Shown: positions 9,996 to 29,850, counted from the first letter of the stretch. The stretch is 64,000 bases of DNA from Rhodanobacteraceae bacterium (GCA_016713135.1 JADJPR010000017.1:82920-146919), one strand, 5' to 3'. The notes: generated by a model from the letters alone, not told the origin. Numbers and translations are program-made.

Positions 9996-10370
9996 ATGTC
10001 GATTAGCAACGATCAGATCCTCGAAGCCATCGCTTCGAAGAGCCTCATGGAGATCATGGATCTCGTGAAGGCGATGGAAGAGAAGTTCGGCGTCTCCGCC
10101 GCCGCCCCGGTCGCCGTGGCTGCCGGTCCGGCCGCCGCTGCCGCCCCGGTCGAAGAGAAGACCGAGTTCACCGTCGTCCTCGCCGCTGCCGGCGAGAAGA
10201 AGGTGGAAGTCATCAAGGCCGTCCGCGCGATCACCAGCCTGGGCCTCAAGGAAGCCAAGGACCTGGTCGAAGGCGCCCCGGCGACCGTCAAGGACGCCGT
10301 CAGCAAGGACGACGCTGCGAAGTTCAAGAAGATGCTGGAAGAAGCCGGCGCCAAGGTCGACGTCAAGTAA
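9996..10370 (+). CDS. rplL: 50S ribosomal protein L7/L12
   Basis: Acidic multi-copy stalk protein that recruits translation GTPases; 124 residues (E. coli 121). It shows the N-terminal dimerisation helix, the Ala/Pro/Val-rich hinge at about 36-55, and the conserved C-terminal block KKVEVIKAVRAITSLGLKEA. Strong AGGAG lies upstream of the ATG. A stable stem-loop (10408-10438) after the stop separates it from rpoB. Confidence 0.98.
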   Translation: MSISNDQILEAIASKSLMEIMDLVKAMEEKFGVSAAAPVAVAAGPAAAAAPVEEKTEFTVVLAAAGEKKVEVIKAVRAITSLGLKEAKDLVEGAPATVKDAVSKDDAAKFKKMLEEAGAKVDVK

Positions 10371-10407
10371 TCGATCCTGGCTCGGTATTTCCACCATCGG
10401 TGGTTCT

Positions 10408-10438
10408 GGGCTGGGGATCGCAAGATCCCCGGCCCTTT
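10408..10438 (+). terminator. Stem-loop between rplL and rpoB (attenuator-like)
   Basis: A 12-base-pair stem, GGGCTGGGGATC against GATCCCCGGCCC, with a GCAA tetraloop and only three following T. In E. coli the same gap holds a partial terminator that lowers rpoBC relative to rplJL expression. The short U-tract fits incomplete termination; that role is inferred. Confidence 0.75.
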
Positions 10439-10445
10439 GCTGTTC

Positions 10446-10538
10446 ACGAGTGAAAAGTGAAATGTGAAAAGTGAAATGAGGTCCTGAAATGCCGCGCCTC
10501 GCGGCCGGATCGCTCTCTTTCACTTTTCACTTTTCACG
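10446..10538. repeat. Inverted repeat, GTGAAAAGTGAAA family
   Basis: The left arm at 10449-10478 is GTGAAAAGTGAAATGTGAAAAGTGAAA and the right arm at 10518-10538 is TTTCACTTTTCACTTTTCAC. They enclose about 40 GC-rich bases. It lies between the rplL stem-loop and rpoB, like the copy between nusG and rplK. Confidence 0.75.
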
Positions 10539-10581
10539 TTTAACCGCTGTCGACAGACAGCCCAAGGCGAGAGTACCCCCC

Positions 10582-14664
<4,083 letters not shown>

Positions 14665-14691
14665 TCGTCGAAGGCATTGGAGCAAAGCACC

Positions 14692-18896
<4,205 letters not shown>

Positions 18897-18909
18897 ACCG
18901 CTGATGGCG

Positions 18910-18934
18910 GCGCCCGCGTGAACCGCGCGGGCGC
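18910..18934 (+). terminator. GC hairpin after rpoC
   Basis: The perfect 9-base-pair stem GCGCCCGCG / CGCGGGCGC with a seven-base loop lies 13 bases after the rpoC stop. There is no U-tract, so it is either a weak terminator or an mRNA-stabilising 3' hairpin. Confidence 0.5.
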
Positions 18935-18964
18935 TGTCCAGCCAGCTTCCATTCACGCGGTGAG

Positions 18965-18993
18965 TTGACAGCTAAAATAACGGCGGCTTAAAC
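18965..18993 (+). promoter_or_regulatory. Candidate str operon promoter
   Basis: A perfect TTGACA (18965-18970) is followed after 17 bases by TTAAAC (3 of 6 matches). A TAAAAT is also present at 18973-18978 and could be an overlapping -10 with a poor -35. Either would start transcription about 50-75 bases before rpsL. This promoter is inferred from spacing. Confidence 0.55.
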
Positions 18994-19050
18994 TCCCGCT
19001 TCTCGACAGGTCGCTTTTCGCCTGTCGTTTCGTTTCTTAGGGATCCTGCA

Positions 19051-19422
19051 ATGGCGACAGTCAATCAGTTGGTGCGTAAGCCGCGGTCTCCGAAGACCTT
19101 CAAGACCGCCTCCCCGGCGCTCGAGAACTGCCCGCAGCGTCGTGGTGTGTGCACGCGTGTCTACACGACCACGCCGAAGAAGCCGAACTCCGCGCTGCGC
19201 AAGGTGGCCAAGGTTCGTCTGACCAACGGCTTCGAAGTGATCAGCTACATCGGTGGCGAAGGCCACAATCTGCAGGAGCACTCGGTGGTCCTGATCCGCG
19301 GTGGCCGCGTCAAGGACCTCCCGGGCGTGCGCTACCACACCGTGCGCGGCTCGCTGGACGCCTCGGGCGTCGCCAAGCGCAAGCAGAGCCGCTCCAAGTA
19401 CGGCGCCAAGCGCCCCAAGTAA
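19051..19422 (+). CDS. rpsL: 30S ribosomal protein S12
   Basis: Decoding-centre protein, 123 residues (E. coli 124). The streptomycin-region lysines are in their wild-type context (TTPKKPNSALRKV and RGGRVKDLPGVRYH), so no resistance substitution is seen. It is first in the str operon rpsL-rpsG-fusA-tuf, with rpsG 15 bases downstream. The 154-base gap after rpoC holds a promoter candidate. Confidence 0.98.
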   Translation: MATVNQLVRKPRSPKTFKTASPALENCPQRRGVCTRVYTTTPKKPNSALRKVAKVRLTNGFEVISYIGGEGHNLQEHSVVLIRGGRVKDLPGVRYHTVRGSLDASGVAKRKQSRSKYGAKRPK

Positions 19423-19437
19423 TCGAGAGATACCGCC

Positions 19438-19905
19438 ATGTCCCGCAAAGGTTCGCACCCGTCCCGCGAGATCCTGCCCGATCCGAAGTTCGGAAACGTG
19501 GTCATCGCGCGCTTCGTCAACATGATCATGCGCCACGGCAAGAAGGCCGTCGCCGAGCAGATCCTGTACGGCGCGATCGACGAGATCAAGAACAAGAACG
19601 CCGATGCCGTCAGCCTGATCGAAAAGGCCCTGGGCAATGTCGCCCCGGTGGTCGAGGTGAAGTCCCGCCGTGTCGGTGGCGCCACCTACCAGGTGCCGGT
19701 CGAAGTGCGTCCCGCCCGCCGCTCCGCACTGGCGATGCGCTGGGTCATCGACGCCGCGCGCAAGCGTGGTGAGACCTCGATGCCGCGCCGCCTCGCCGGC
19801 GAGCTGATGGATGCCTCGGAGAACCGCGGCTCCGCGGTGAAGAAGCGCGAAGAAACCCACCGCATGGCGGAGGCCAACAAGGCCTTCTCGCATTACCGCT
19901 GGTAA
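19438..19905 (+). CDS. rpsG: 30S ribosomal protein S7
   Basis: Primary 16S rRNA-binding protein that nucleates the 30S head and, in E. coli, represses the str operon; 155 residues (E. coli K-12 179, most others about 156). It starts SRKGSHPSREILPDPKFGN and has the conserved KSRRVGGATYQVPVEV hairpin. It lies 15 bases after rpsL and 33 bases before fusA. Confidence 0.98.
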   Translation: MSRKGSHPSREILPDPKFGNVVIARFVNMIMRHGKKAVAEQILYGAIDEIKNKNADAVSLIEKALGNVAPVVEVKSRRVGGATYQVPVEVRPARRSALAMRWVIDAARKRGETSMPRRLAGELMDASENRGSAVKKREETHRMAEANKAFSHYRW

Positions 19906-19938
19906 TCCCAGCACCCCGACAAGAAAGGATTCTTTGCC

Positions 19939-22029
<2,091 letters not shown>

Positions 22030-22079
22030 GCCCTGCGCTCACCGCCATAGTCCAGATAGAAGTCAAAGGTTAGCTAGCC

Positions 22080-23270
<1,191 letters not shown>

Positions 23271-23278
23271 GGAAGCGT

Positions 23279-23376
23279 GGGGTAGGGGGCAAGGGGCAAG
23301 GGCCCGGGCGTGAGTCTCGGTCCTCATTTGCCTCCAGTTTGGTCCCTCACCCCCCCTGCCTCTTGCCCCGCTTTTT
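23279..23376. repeat. Imperfect inverted repeat (GGGGCAAGGGGCAAGG / CCTGCCTCTTGCCCC)
   Basis: The left arm at 23280-23302 is GGTAGGGGGCAAGGGGCAAGG, written here in part, and the right arm at 23355-23371 is CCTGCCTCTTGCCCCGC. The right-arm word recurs twice at 51370-51500. It sits between tuf and the S10 promoter and may serve as a transcript end. The rest of the 339-base gap holds the S10 promoter and leader, and no gene. Confidence 0.65.
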
Positions 23377-23461
23377 GGGCATCGGGCACCAAAGCCGGTC
23401 ACTGCCAGGAGGCTAGGCCGGCTAATAGTTTGAACGAGTGGTAAACGGCCCTGAAAAAGGG

Positions 23462-23490
23462 TTGGCAATCGCGAAACCGCGGAGTATAGT
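23462..23490 (+). promoter_or_regulatory. S10 operon promoter
   Basis: TTGGCA at 23462-23467, a 17-base spacer, and TATAGT at 23485-23490, followed by CCGCGGCC. This is the best promoter in the window (5 of 6 and 5 of 6 matches). It gives an S10 leader of roughly 110 bases before rpsJ, room for the L4-responsive type of leader known in gammaproteobacteria. Confidence 0.8.
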
Positions 23491-23609
23491 CCGCGGCCCT
23501 CTTGCCCGCTTTCGCGGGTGGGAAACAAAGACATCGGCGGTGGGGCGTAAGCTCAAGGATGTGGCGAACGCGCGAAATGCGCGGCGTGAACACCGCTACG
23601 GAGAGAAAC

Positions 23610-23924
23610 ATGGCACAACAACAGCGAATTCGTATTCGGCTGAAGGCTTTCGATCATCGTCTGATCGACCGGTCTGCCAGCGAGATTGTCGAGACCGCCA
23701 AGCGCACCGGCGCCCAGGTCCGCGGTCCTATTCCCCTTCCGACCAAGATCGAGCGCTACACCGTGCTCGTGTCGCCGCACGTCGACAAAGACGCGCGTGA
23801 CCAGTACGAGACGCGCACGCACAAGCGTGTGATGGATATCGTCGACCCCAACGACAAGACCGTGGACGCGCTGATGAAGCTCGACCTGGCTGCCGGCGTC
23901 GACGTTCAGATCAAGCTCTACTGA
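23610..23924 (+). CDS. rpsJ: 30S ribosomal protein S10
   Basis: 30S head protein that also acts as NusE in antitermination; 104 residues (E. coli 103). The ATG at 23610 follows GGAGAGAAAC and gives the standard N-terminus QRIRIRLKAFDHRLID. GPIPLPTKIERYTVLVSPH is the conserved loop. An in-frame extension upstream is not conserved. It is the first gene of the S10-spc-alpha array. Confidence 0.98.
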   Translation: MAQQQRIRIRLKAFDHRLIDRSASEIVETAKRTGAQVRGPIPLPTKIERYTVLVSPHVDKDARDQYETRTHKRVMDIVDPNDKTVDALMKLDLAAGVDVQIKLY

Positions 23925-23940
23925 GTCGGGGACTGCAGTC

Positions 23941-24582
23941 ATGGCAATCGGATTGGTTGGCCGCAAGTGCGGCATGTCCCGAGTCTTCACGGAAAACGGC
24001 GAATCGGTGCCGGTGTCCGTGATCGAAGTCGAGGCGAATCGCGTCACCCAGGTCAAGACCAAGGACACTGATGGCTACGATGCCATCCAGGTCACGACCG
24101 GCAACAAGCGCGCAGCGCTCGTCAGCAAGCCGCAGGCCGGGCATTTCGCCAAGGCCAAGACCGGCGCTGGCCGCGGCCTGTGGGAGTTCCGCCTGAACGA
24201 CGCCGACATCGGCAAGTTCGACGTGGGCGCCGAACTCAAGGCCGATGTGTTCAGCGAAGGCCAGATTGTCGACGTGTCCGGTGTGACCCGCGGCAAGGGC
24301 TTCGCCGGCACCATCAAGCGCTGGAACTTCACGATGGGCGACGCTACCCACGGTAACTCGTTGAGCCACCGCGCTCCGGGTTCCATCGGTCAGCGCCAGA
24401 CCCCGGGTCGTGTGTTCAAGGGCAAGAAGATGGCGGGCCACATGGGCAACGCCAACGAGACCACGCAGAACCTGAAAGTCGTCCGCGTCGATGTCGAGCG
24501 CAACCTGCTGCTGGTGCGCGGCGCCATCCCCGGCGCGCCAGGTGGCGATGTGATCGTGCGTCCGGCTTCGAAGGGGCGCTGA
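23941..24582 (+). CDS. rplC: 50S ribosomal protein L3
   Basis: Early-assembly protein near the peptidyl transferase centre; 213 residues (E. coli 209). It starts IGLVGRKCGMSRVF. The central extension GSIGQRQTPGRVFKGKKM includes the glutamine that PrmB methylates in enterobacteria. It lies 16 bases after rpsJ and four before rplD. Confidence 0.98.
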   Translation: MAIGLVGRKCGMSRVFTENGESVPVSVIEVEANRVTQVKTKDTDGYDAIQVTTGNKRAALVSKPQAGHFAKAKTGAGRGLWEFRLNDADIGKFDVGAELKADVFSEGQIVDVSGVTRGKGFAGTIKRWNFTMGDATHGNSLSHRAPGSIGQRQTPGRVFKGKKMAGHMGNANETTQNLKVVRVDVERNLLLVRGAIPGAPGGDVIVRPASKGR

Positions 24583-24586
24583 GAGA

Positions 24587-25192
24587 ATGAGCATGGAACT
24601 CAATGTCGTGGGCGGAAGCCCGATCCAGGTGTCGGAGACGGTGTTCAACCGCCCCTACTCCGAGGCGCTGGTGCACCAGATCGTGACCGCGTACCGCAAT
24701 GCGGGCCGCGCCGGCACGAAGGCGCAGAAGACGCGCTCGCAGATGTCCGGCACCACCAAGAAGTTCAAGAAGCAGAAGGGCGGCGGCGCGCGTCACGGCG
24801 ACTACCGCGCTCCGATCTTCGTCGGCGGTGGTCGCGCTTTCGCCGCTAGCCCGCGCAGCTTCGCGCAGAAGGTCAACCGCAAGATGTATCGCGGTGCGAT
24901 GCAGGCGATCCTCTCCGAGCTGATCCGTCAGGATCGCGTCAAGGTCATCTCCGGCCTCGACATCGCGCAGCCGAAGACCAAGGATTTCGTCGCCAAGATG
25001 GCCGAGCTCGGCGTCAAGCGCGCAACGTTTGTTGCCGCTGAAGTGACCGAGACCGCCTACCTGGCCGCGCGCAACCTGCCGCATGTGTACGTCGTCGACG
25101 TGCATGCCCTGAATCCGGCGGCGCTCGTCGGCACCGATAACCTGGTGCTGACCGTCGACGCGGTGAAGAAGATCGAGGAGTGGCTGTCGTGA
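24587..25192 (+). CDS. rplD: 50S ribosomal protein L4
   Basis: Lines the exit tunnel and in E. coli represses the S10 operon; 201 residues, the same as E. coli. The tunnel loop shows as KKFKKQKGGGARHGDYRAPIF in part, and the preceding GTKAQKTRSQMSGTTKK is typical. An ATG six bases downstream is an alternative start. Its stop overlaps the rplW start (GTGA). Confidence 0.97.
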   Translation: MSMELNVVGGSPIQVSETVFNRPYSEALVHQIVTAYRNAGRAGTKAQKTRSQMSGTTKKFKKQKGGGARHGDYRAPIFVGGGRAFAASPRSFAQKVNRKMYRGAMQAILSELIRQDRVKVISGLDIAQPKTKDFVAKMAELGVKRATFVAAEVTETAYLAARNLPHVYVVDVHALNPAALVGTDNLVLTVDAVKKIEEWLS

Positions 25193-25485
25193 GCAACGAA
25201 CGTCTGTTGTCGACCTTGATCGCGCCGCGCATCTCCGAGAAGACCGCGCGCATCCAGGCGGACCATAACCAGTACGTGTTCGAGGTTGCGACCTCGGCCA
25301 CCAAGCAGGACGTGAAGGCTGCGGTCGAGACCCTGTTCAAGGTCAAGGTCGAGGGCGTTCAGGTGCTGAACGTCAAGGGTAAGTCGAAGGGCTTTCGCGG
25401 TCGCGCCGGCAAGCGCGCTGACTGGCGCAAGGCGTACGTGACGCTGGCCGACGGCCAGTCGATCGAATTCGGCGCGCAGGGCTGA
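25189..25485 (+). CDS. rplW: 50S ribosomal protein L23
   Basis: Exit-port protein that docks trigger factor and SRP; 98 residues (E. coli 100). GTG at 25189 is chosen over the GTG at 25180 because AGGAG at 25176-25180 lies eight bases before it and because it overlaps the rplD stop. The protein then begins SNERLLSTLIAPRISEKTA as in the family. The C-terminal basic loop GKSKGFRGRAGKRADWRKA is conserved. Confidence 0.97.
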   Translation: MSNERLLSTLIAPRISEKTARIQADHNQYVFEVATSATKQDVKAAVETLFKVKVEGVQVLNVKGKSKGFRGRAGKRADWRKAYVTLADGQSIEFGAQG

Positions 25486-25495
25486 GGAACCGACC

Positions 25496-26323
25496 ATGCC
25501 TCTGATCAAAGTCAAGCCAACTTCCGCAGGCCGCCGTGGCGTCGTCAAGGTCGTCTCGCCGGAGCTGTACAAGGGCGGCCCGTACAAGCCGCTGACCGAG
25601 CCGCAGGACAAGACCGGTGGTCGTAACCACCACGGTCGCATCACCACGCGTCATCGCGGCGGTGGCTCGCGCCAGCACTACCGCCTGATCGACTTCAAGC
25701 GCGACAAGGACGGCATCGCCGCCCAGATCGAGCGCCTGGAATACGATCCGAACCGCACCGCACACATCGCGCTGCTGCTGTTCGTCGACGGCGAGCGACG
25801 CTACATCATCGCGCCCAAGGGAGCGAAGGTCGGTGACACGCTGCTCTCGGGCCGCGATGCCCCGATCAAGAACGGCAACTGCCTGCCGCTGCGCAACATG
25901 CCGATCGGCTCCACGGTGCACTGCATCGAGATGAAGCCGGGCAAGGGCGCCCAGATCGCGCGTTCCGCTGGCGCTTCGGCGCAGCTGGTCGCTCGCGAGC
26001 AGGGTTACGCCACGCTGCGTCTGCGCTCCGGCGAGATGCGCAAGGTGCCGGCCGACTGCCGCGCCTGCGTCGGCGAAGTGTCGAACTCCGAGCACAACCT
26101 GGAGCAGCTGGGCAAGGCCGGTGCGAAGCGCTGGCGCGGTATCAAGCCCACGGTCCGTGGCGCCGCGATGAACCCGGTGGATCACCCGCACGGTGGTGGC
26201 GAAGGCCGCTCCGGCCAGGGCAATCCGCACCCGGTGTCGCCGTGGGGCACTCCGGCGAAGGGTTACAAGACGCGCAAGAACAAGCGCACCAGCGTCTTCA
26301 TCGTGCGTCGTCGCAACGGCTGA
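25496..26323 (+). CDS. rplB: 50S ribosomal protein L2
   Basis: Required for subunit association and peptidyl transfer; 275 residues (E. coli 273). The conserved C-terminal block VRGAAMNPVDHPHGGGEGR includes the histidine important for activity. It lies ten bases after rplW and 18 before rpsS. Confidence 0.98.
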   Translation: MPLIKVKPTSAGRRGVVKVVSPELYKGGPYKPLTEPQDKTGGRNHHGRITTRHRGGGSRQHYRLIDFKRDKDGIAAQIERLEYDPNRTAHIALLLFVDGERRYIIAPKGAKVGDTLLSGRDAPIKNGNCLPLRNMPIGSTVHCIEMKPGKGAQIARSAGASAQLVAREQGYATLRLRSGEMRKVPADCRACVGEVSNSEHNLEQLGKAGAKRWRGIKPTVRGAAMNPVDHPHGGGEGRSGQGNPHPVSPWGTPAKGYKTRKNKRTSVFIVRRRNG

Positions 26324-26341
26324 TCAAGGGACTAGAGCATC

Positions 26342-26617
26342 ATGTCGCGTTCATTGAAAAAGGGTCCCTTCGCCGACCTGCACCTTCTCAAGAAGGTCGA
26401 AGTCGCCGCTGCCGGGAACAGCAAGAAGCCGATCAAGACCTGGTCGCGCCGTTCGATGATCCTGCCGGAAATGGTGGGTCTGACGATCGCCGTCCATAAC
26501 GGTCGCCAGCACGTTCCGGTGATCGTCAACGAGAACATGGTGGGCCACAAGCTTGGAGAGTTTGCGCCGACGCGCACCTTCAAGGGCCACTCCGGCGACA
26601 AGAAGGCAGGGAAGTAA
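26342..26617 (+). CDS. rpsS: 30S ribosomal protein S19
   Basis: 30S head protein contacting the A-site finger; 91 residues (E. coli 92). It starts SRSLKKGPFADLHLLKKV and ends in the basic GEFAPTRTFKGHSGDKKAGK tail. rplV follows after two bases. Confidence 0.98.
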   Translation: MSRSLKKGPFADLHLLKKVEVAAAGNSKKPIKTWSRRSMILPEMVGLTIAVHNGRQHVPVIVNENMVGHKLGEFAPTRTFKGHSGDKKAGK

Positions 26618-26619
26618 TC

Positions 26620-26961
26620 ATGCAAGCACGCGCAATTCTGCGTACGGCGAGGATCTCGCCGCAGAAGGCCCGCCTCGTGGCGGACCAGGTTCGTGGCATG
26701 CAGGTCGGCCGCGCCGACCAGCTGCTCACGTTCAGCCCGAAGAAGGCGGCCGGCATGATCCGCAAGGTGCTGCTGTCCGCGGTGTCGAACGCCGAGAACA
26801 ACCTCGGAGCCGACGTCGACGAGCTGAAGGTCACCACCATCTGCGTCGACGAAGGTCCGCAGCTGAAGCGGCTGCACGCCCGCGCCAAGGGCCGCGGCAA
26901 CCGCATCATCAAGCGCACGAGCCATATCACCGTCATTGTCGGCGACGGCCGCGCGGACTGA
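26620..26961 (+). CDS. rplV: 50S ribosomal protein L22
   Basis: Exit-tunnel protein, 113 residues (E. coli 110). The beta-hairpin region EGPQLKRLHARAKGRGNRI and the start ARAILRTARISPQKARLVA are family signatures. It is two bases from rpsS and ten from rpsC. Confidence 0.98.
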   Translation: MQARAILRTARISPQKARLVADQVRGMQVGRADQLLTFSPKKAAGMIRKVLLSAVSNAENNLGADVDELKVTTICVDEGPQLKRLHARAKGRGNRIIKRTSHITVIVGDGRAD

Positions 26962-26971
26962 GGATCGAAAA

Positions 26972-27649
26972 ATGGGTCATAAAGTCAATCCCGTTGGTAT
27001 TCGTCTCGGCATCTCCCGCGACTGGAATTCGAAGTGGTTCGCGAACCGCAAGGATTTCGCCGGCTACCTCGAAGCCGACCTGCGCGTCCGCGAATACCTG
27101 AAGAGCCGCCTGAGCCAGGCTGGCATCAGCAAGATCCAGATCGAGCGTCCGGCCAAGACCGCGCGCCTGACGATCTACACCGCACGTCCCGGCGTCGTCA
27201 TCGGCAAGAAGGGTGAGGACATCGAGAAGCTGCGCAAGGACGTCTCGGACATCATGGGCGTGCCGACGCACGTCAATGTCGCCGAAATCCGCAAGCCGGA
27301 ACTGGACGCGCAGCTGGTCGCCGAATCGATCACGCAGCAGCTCGAGCGCCGCATCATGTTCCGCCGCGCGATGAAGCGCGCAGTGCAGAACGCGCTCCGC
27401 CTCGGCGCCCTCGGCGTGAAGGTGAGCGTCGCGGGCCGCTTGAACGGCGCGGAAATCGCGCGTTCGGAGTGGTATCGCGAGGGTCGCGTGCCGCTGCATA
27501 CGCTGCGCGCCGACATCGACTACGGCTTCGCCGAAGCCAAGACCACCTACGGCATCATCGGTGTCAAGGTGTGGATCTATCGCGGCGATGTCTTTGATCT
27601 CCATGCGCCACCGGCCGAAGCGAAGGCCGAGCGCTCGCAGGCCAAGTAA
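26972..27649 (+). CDS. rpsC: 30S ribosomal protein S3
   Basis: mRNA-entry protein with helicase-like function; 225 residues (E. coli 233). The ATG at 26972, after GAGGATCGAAAA, gives the universal start GHKVNPVGIRLGI. The KH domain GXXG is seen in VIGKKGEDIEKL. A longer in-frame opening from 26936 overlaps rplV and is not conserved. Confidence 0.97.
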   Translation: MGHKVNPVGIRLGISRDWNSKWFANRKDFAGYLEADLRVREYLKSRLSQAGISKIQIERPAKTARLTIYTARPGVVIGKKGEDIEKLRKDVSDIMGVPTHVNVAEIRKPELDAQLVAESITQQLERRIMFRRAMKRAVQNALRLGALGVKVSVAGRLNGAEIARSEWYREGRVPLHTLRADIDYGFAEAKTTYGIIGVKVWIYRGDVFDLHAPPAEAKAERSQAK

Positions 27650-27662
27650 GGAGTAGGAAGCC

Positions 27663-28076
27663 ATGCTGCAACCTGCACGCACCAAATTCCGCAAGGCGCA
27701 CAAGGGGCGTAACAACGGCCTCGCGTTCGTCGCCAACAAGGTGAGCTTCGGCGAGTACGGCCTGAAGGCCGTCGAACACGGCCAGCTGACCGCACGTCAG
27801 ATCGAAGCGGCGCGCCGCACGATCTCGCGCTTCGTCAAGCGCGGCGGCAAGCTGTGGATCCGCGTGTTCCCCGACAAGCCGATCAGCAAGAAGCCGATCG
27901 AAGTCCGCATGGGTAACGGCAAGGGCAACGTCGAATACTACGTCGCCCAGATCCAGCCCGGCCGGATGATCTACGAGATGGAAGGCGTTTCCGAGGCGCA
28001 GGCCCGCGAAGCGATGGCCCTTGCCGCCGCCAAGCTTTCCGTCAAGACCATGTTCGTTACCCGCTCGGTGCTGTGA
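27663..28076 (+). CDS. rplP: 50S ribosomal protein L16
   Basis: Binds near the A site and 5S rRNA; 137 residues (E. coli 136). It starts LQPARTKFRKAHKGRNNG, and VRMGNGKGNVEYYVAQ is a family signature. Its stop shares one base with the rpmC ATG (TGATG), so the two are translationally coupled. Confidence 0.98.
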   Translation: MLQPARTKFRKAHKGRNNGLAFVANKVSFGEYGLKAVEHGQLTARQIEAARRTISRFVKRGGKLWIRVFPDKPISKKPIEVRMGNGKGNVEYYVAQIQPGRMIYEMEGVSEAQAREAMALAAAKLSVKTMFVTRSVL

Positions 28077-28270
28077 TGAATGCCAGTGAACTTCGTAGCA
28101 AGTCGATCTCCGAGCTGAAGGAACAGCTGCTCGGCCTGCGCCAGGAGCAGTTCAACCTGCGCATGCAGCGCAGCCAGGGCCAGCAGACCCAGCTTCACCA
28201 GATCAAGCGTGTACGCCGCGATGTCGCACGCGTGAAGACCGTCATCGCCGAGATCGAGCGCAAAGGTTAA
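28076..28270 (+). CDS. rpmC: 50S ribosomal protein L29
   Basis: Small two-helix protein at the tunnel exit, 64 residues (E. coli 63). NASELRSKSISELKEQLLGL and the basic helix KRVRRDVARVKTVI are typical. The ATG at 28076 overlaps the rplP stop by one base; rpsQ begins three bases after its stop. Confidence 0.97.
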   Translation: MNASELRSKSISELKEQLLGLRQEQFNLRMQRSQGQQTQLHQIKRVRRDVARVKTVIAEIERKG

Positions 28271-28273
28271 GCC

Positions 28274-28546
28274 ATGAGCGAGCAGCAGACAGAAACCACG
28301 AAGAAGGCCCGGCCGCTGGTCGGCGTCGTGGTCAGCGACAAGATGCAGAAGACCGTGACCGTGCTGGTCGAGCGCCAGATCCGCCATGGCGTCTACGGCA
28401 AGTTCATCCGTCGTTCCACCAAGTTCCATGCGCACGACGAGCTCGGCGCGCGTGAGGGCGACACGGTGACGATCACTTCCTGCCGTCCGATCTCCAAGAC
28501 CAAGAGCTACACGGTCACCGAGATCGTGCGTCGCGCCGGCGAGTAA
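28274..28546 (+). CDS. rpsQ: 30S ribosomal protein S17
   Basis: Primary 16S rRNA-binding protein of the 30S body; 90 residues (E. coli 84), with a slightly longer polar N-terminus. The core LVGVVVSDKMQKTVTVLVER and GDTVTITSCRPISKTKSY is conserved. It is the last gene of the S10 operon in the classical division; no terminator is seen before rplN. Confidence 0.97.
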   Translation: MSEQQTETTKKARPLVGVVVSDKMQKTVTVLVERQIRHGVYGKFIRRSTKFHAHDELGAREGDTVTITSCRPISKTKSYTVTEIVRRAGE

Positions 28547-28558
28547 GGGGATAGCGCC

Positions 28559-28927
28559 ATGATCCAGATGCAGAGCACGCTCGCCGCGGCCGACAACAGC
28601 GGCGCCAAGGAACTGATGTGCATCAAGGTGCTCGGCGGCTCCAAGCGCCGTTACGCCAACATCGGTGACGTGATCAAGGTCTCCGTCCGCGACGCGATTC
28701 CGCGCGGCAAGGTCAAGAAGGGCGAGGTCTACGACGCCGTGGTTGTGCGCACCCGCAAGGGCGTCCGCCGCGCCGATGGCTCGCTGGTACGCTTCGACGG
28801 AAACGCTGCGGTGTTGTTGAACAACAAACTTGAGCCGATTGGCACTCGTATCTTTGGACCGGTCACGCGCGAACTGCGCTCCGAGCGGTTCATGAAGATC
28901 GTGTCGCTGGCTCCCGAAGTGCTTTGA
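28559..28927 (+). CDS. rplN: 50S ribosomal protein L14
   Basis: Intersubunit-bridge protein, 122 residues (E. coli 123). It starts IQMQSTLAAADNSGAKELMC, here a standard family N-terminus, and ends IFGPVTRELRSERFMKIVSL. It is the first gene of the spc group, only 12 bases after rpsQ with no visible promoter, so read-through from S10 is likely. Confidence 0.98.
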   Translation: MIQMQSTLAAADNSGAKELMCIKVLGGSKRRYANIGDVIKVSVRDAIPRGKVKKGEVYDAVVVRTRKGVRRADGSLVRFDGNAAVLLNNKLEPIGTRIFGPVTRELRSERFMKIVSLAPEVL

Positions 28928-28937
28928 GGATTCAGTT

Positions 28938-29270
28938 ATGAAGCGCATCCGCAAGGGCGATCAGGTCGTCGTGATCGCAGGCAAGGACAAGGGCCGCAAG
29001 GGCTCGGTGACGCGCGTGACCACCGAGGGCCGCGTGTTTGTCGAGAATGTGAACGTGGTCAAGCGTCACACGAAGGCGAATCCGCAGGCCAACCAGCCTG
29101 GCGGCATCGTCGAGCGCGAGGCGTCGATCGACGCCTCCAACGTGATGCTGCTGAATCCGAAGACCCAGAAGGGTGACAAGGTCGGGTTCAAGACCGTCAA
29201 GAACGACGCCGGTGTGGAGCACAAGGTCCGCGTGTACCGCTCCACTGGCGAAGTCATCGATATTGTTTGA
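28938..29270 (+). CDS. rplX: 50S ribosomal protein L24
   Basis: Assembly-initiator protein, 110 residues (E. coli 104). The KOW motif is seen in KGDQVVVIAGKDKGRKGSV, followed by VKRHTKANPQANQPGGIVE. It lies ten bases after rplN and 11 before rplE. Confidence 0.97.
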   Translation: MKRIRKGDQVVVIAGKDKGRKGSVTRVTTEGRVFVENVNVVKRHTKANPQANQPGGIVEREASIDASNVMLLNPKTQKGDKVGFKTVKNDAGVEHKVRVYRSTGEVIDIV

Positions 29271-29281
29271 GGTATAGACCC

Positions 29282-29824
29282 GTGACCGCGAGACTCGATA
29301 CGTTCTACCGCGAATCCGTCGTGCCGGCGCTGACGAAGAAGTTCGCCTACGCCAACCCGATGCAGGTTCCGCGCCTGGTCAAGATCACGCTCAACATGGG
29401 CGTGGGCGAGGCCGTCGGCAACAAGAAGATCCTGGAAAATGCCGTCGACGACATGACCAAGATCTCCGGTCAGAAGCCGATCACCACGCTGGCCAAGAAG
29501 TCCATCGCGACCTTCAAGATCCGCGACGGCTGGCCGATCGGCTGCAAGGTCACGCTGCGCCGCAAGCACATGTTCGAGTTCCTCGATCGCCTGGTGAACG
29601 TCGCTCTGCCGCGCGTTCGCGACTTCCGTGGCCAGTCCGGCCGCGCGTTCGACGGTCGCGGCAACTACAACTTCGGTGTCAAGGAACAGATCATCTTCCC
29701 GGAAATCGACTTCGACCAGGTCGACGCGCTCCGCGGCATGGACATCTGCATCACCACCACGGCGAAGACCGACGCGGAGGCGAAAGCCCTGCTCGAGGCC
29801 TTCGGCTTCCCCTTCCGCAACTGA
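29282..29824 (+). CDS. rplE: 50S ribosomal protein L5
   Basis: 5S rRNA-binding protein contacting P-site tRNA; 180 residues (E. coli 179). The GTG at 29282 gives TARLDTFYRESVVPAL, which matches the family length, and an ATG-less 15-base extension upstream is unlikely. ITLNMGVGEAVGNKK and FDGRGNYNFGVKEQIIFPE are signatures. Confidence 0.97.
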   Translation: MTARLDTFYRESVVPALTKKFAYANPMQVPRLVKITLNMGVGEAVGNKKILENAVDDMTKISGQKPITTLAKKSIATFKIRDGWPIGCKVTLRRKHMFEFLDRLVNVALPRVRDFRGQSGRAFDGRGNYNFGVKEQIIFPEIDFDQVDALRGMDICITTTAKTDAEAKALLEAFGFPFRN

Positions 29825-29850
29825 TCCCACGCGAACCCAGGAGAGATTCC

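Noticed and set aside
23331..23609. An extra small gene in the S10 leader
   Set aside because: Open frames there cross the promoter and lack conservation. The frame leading into rpsJ is just an upstream extension of it.
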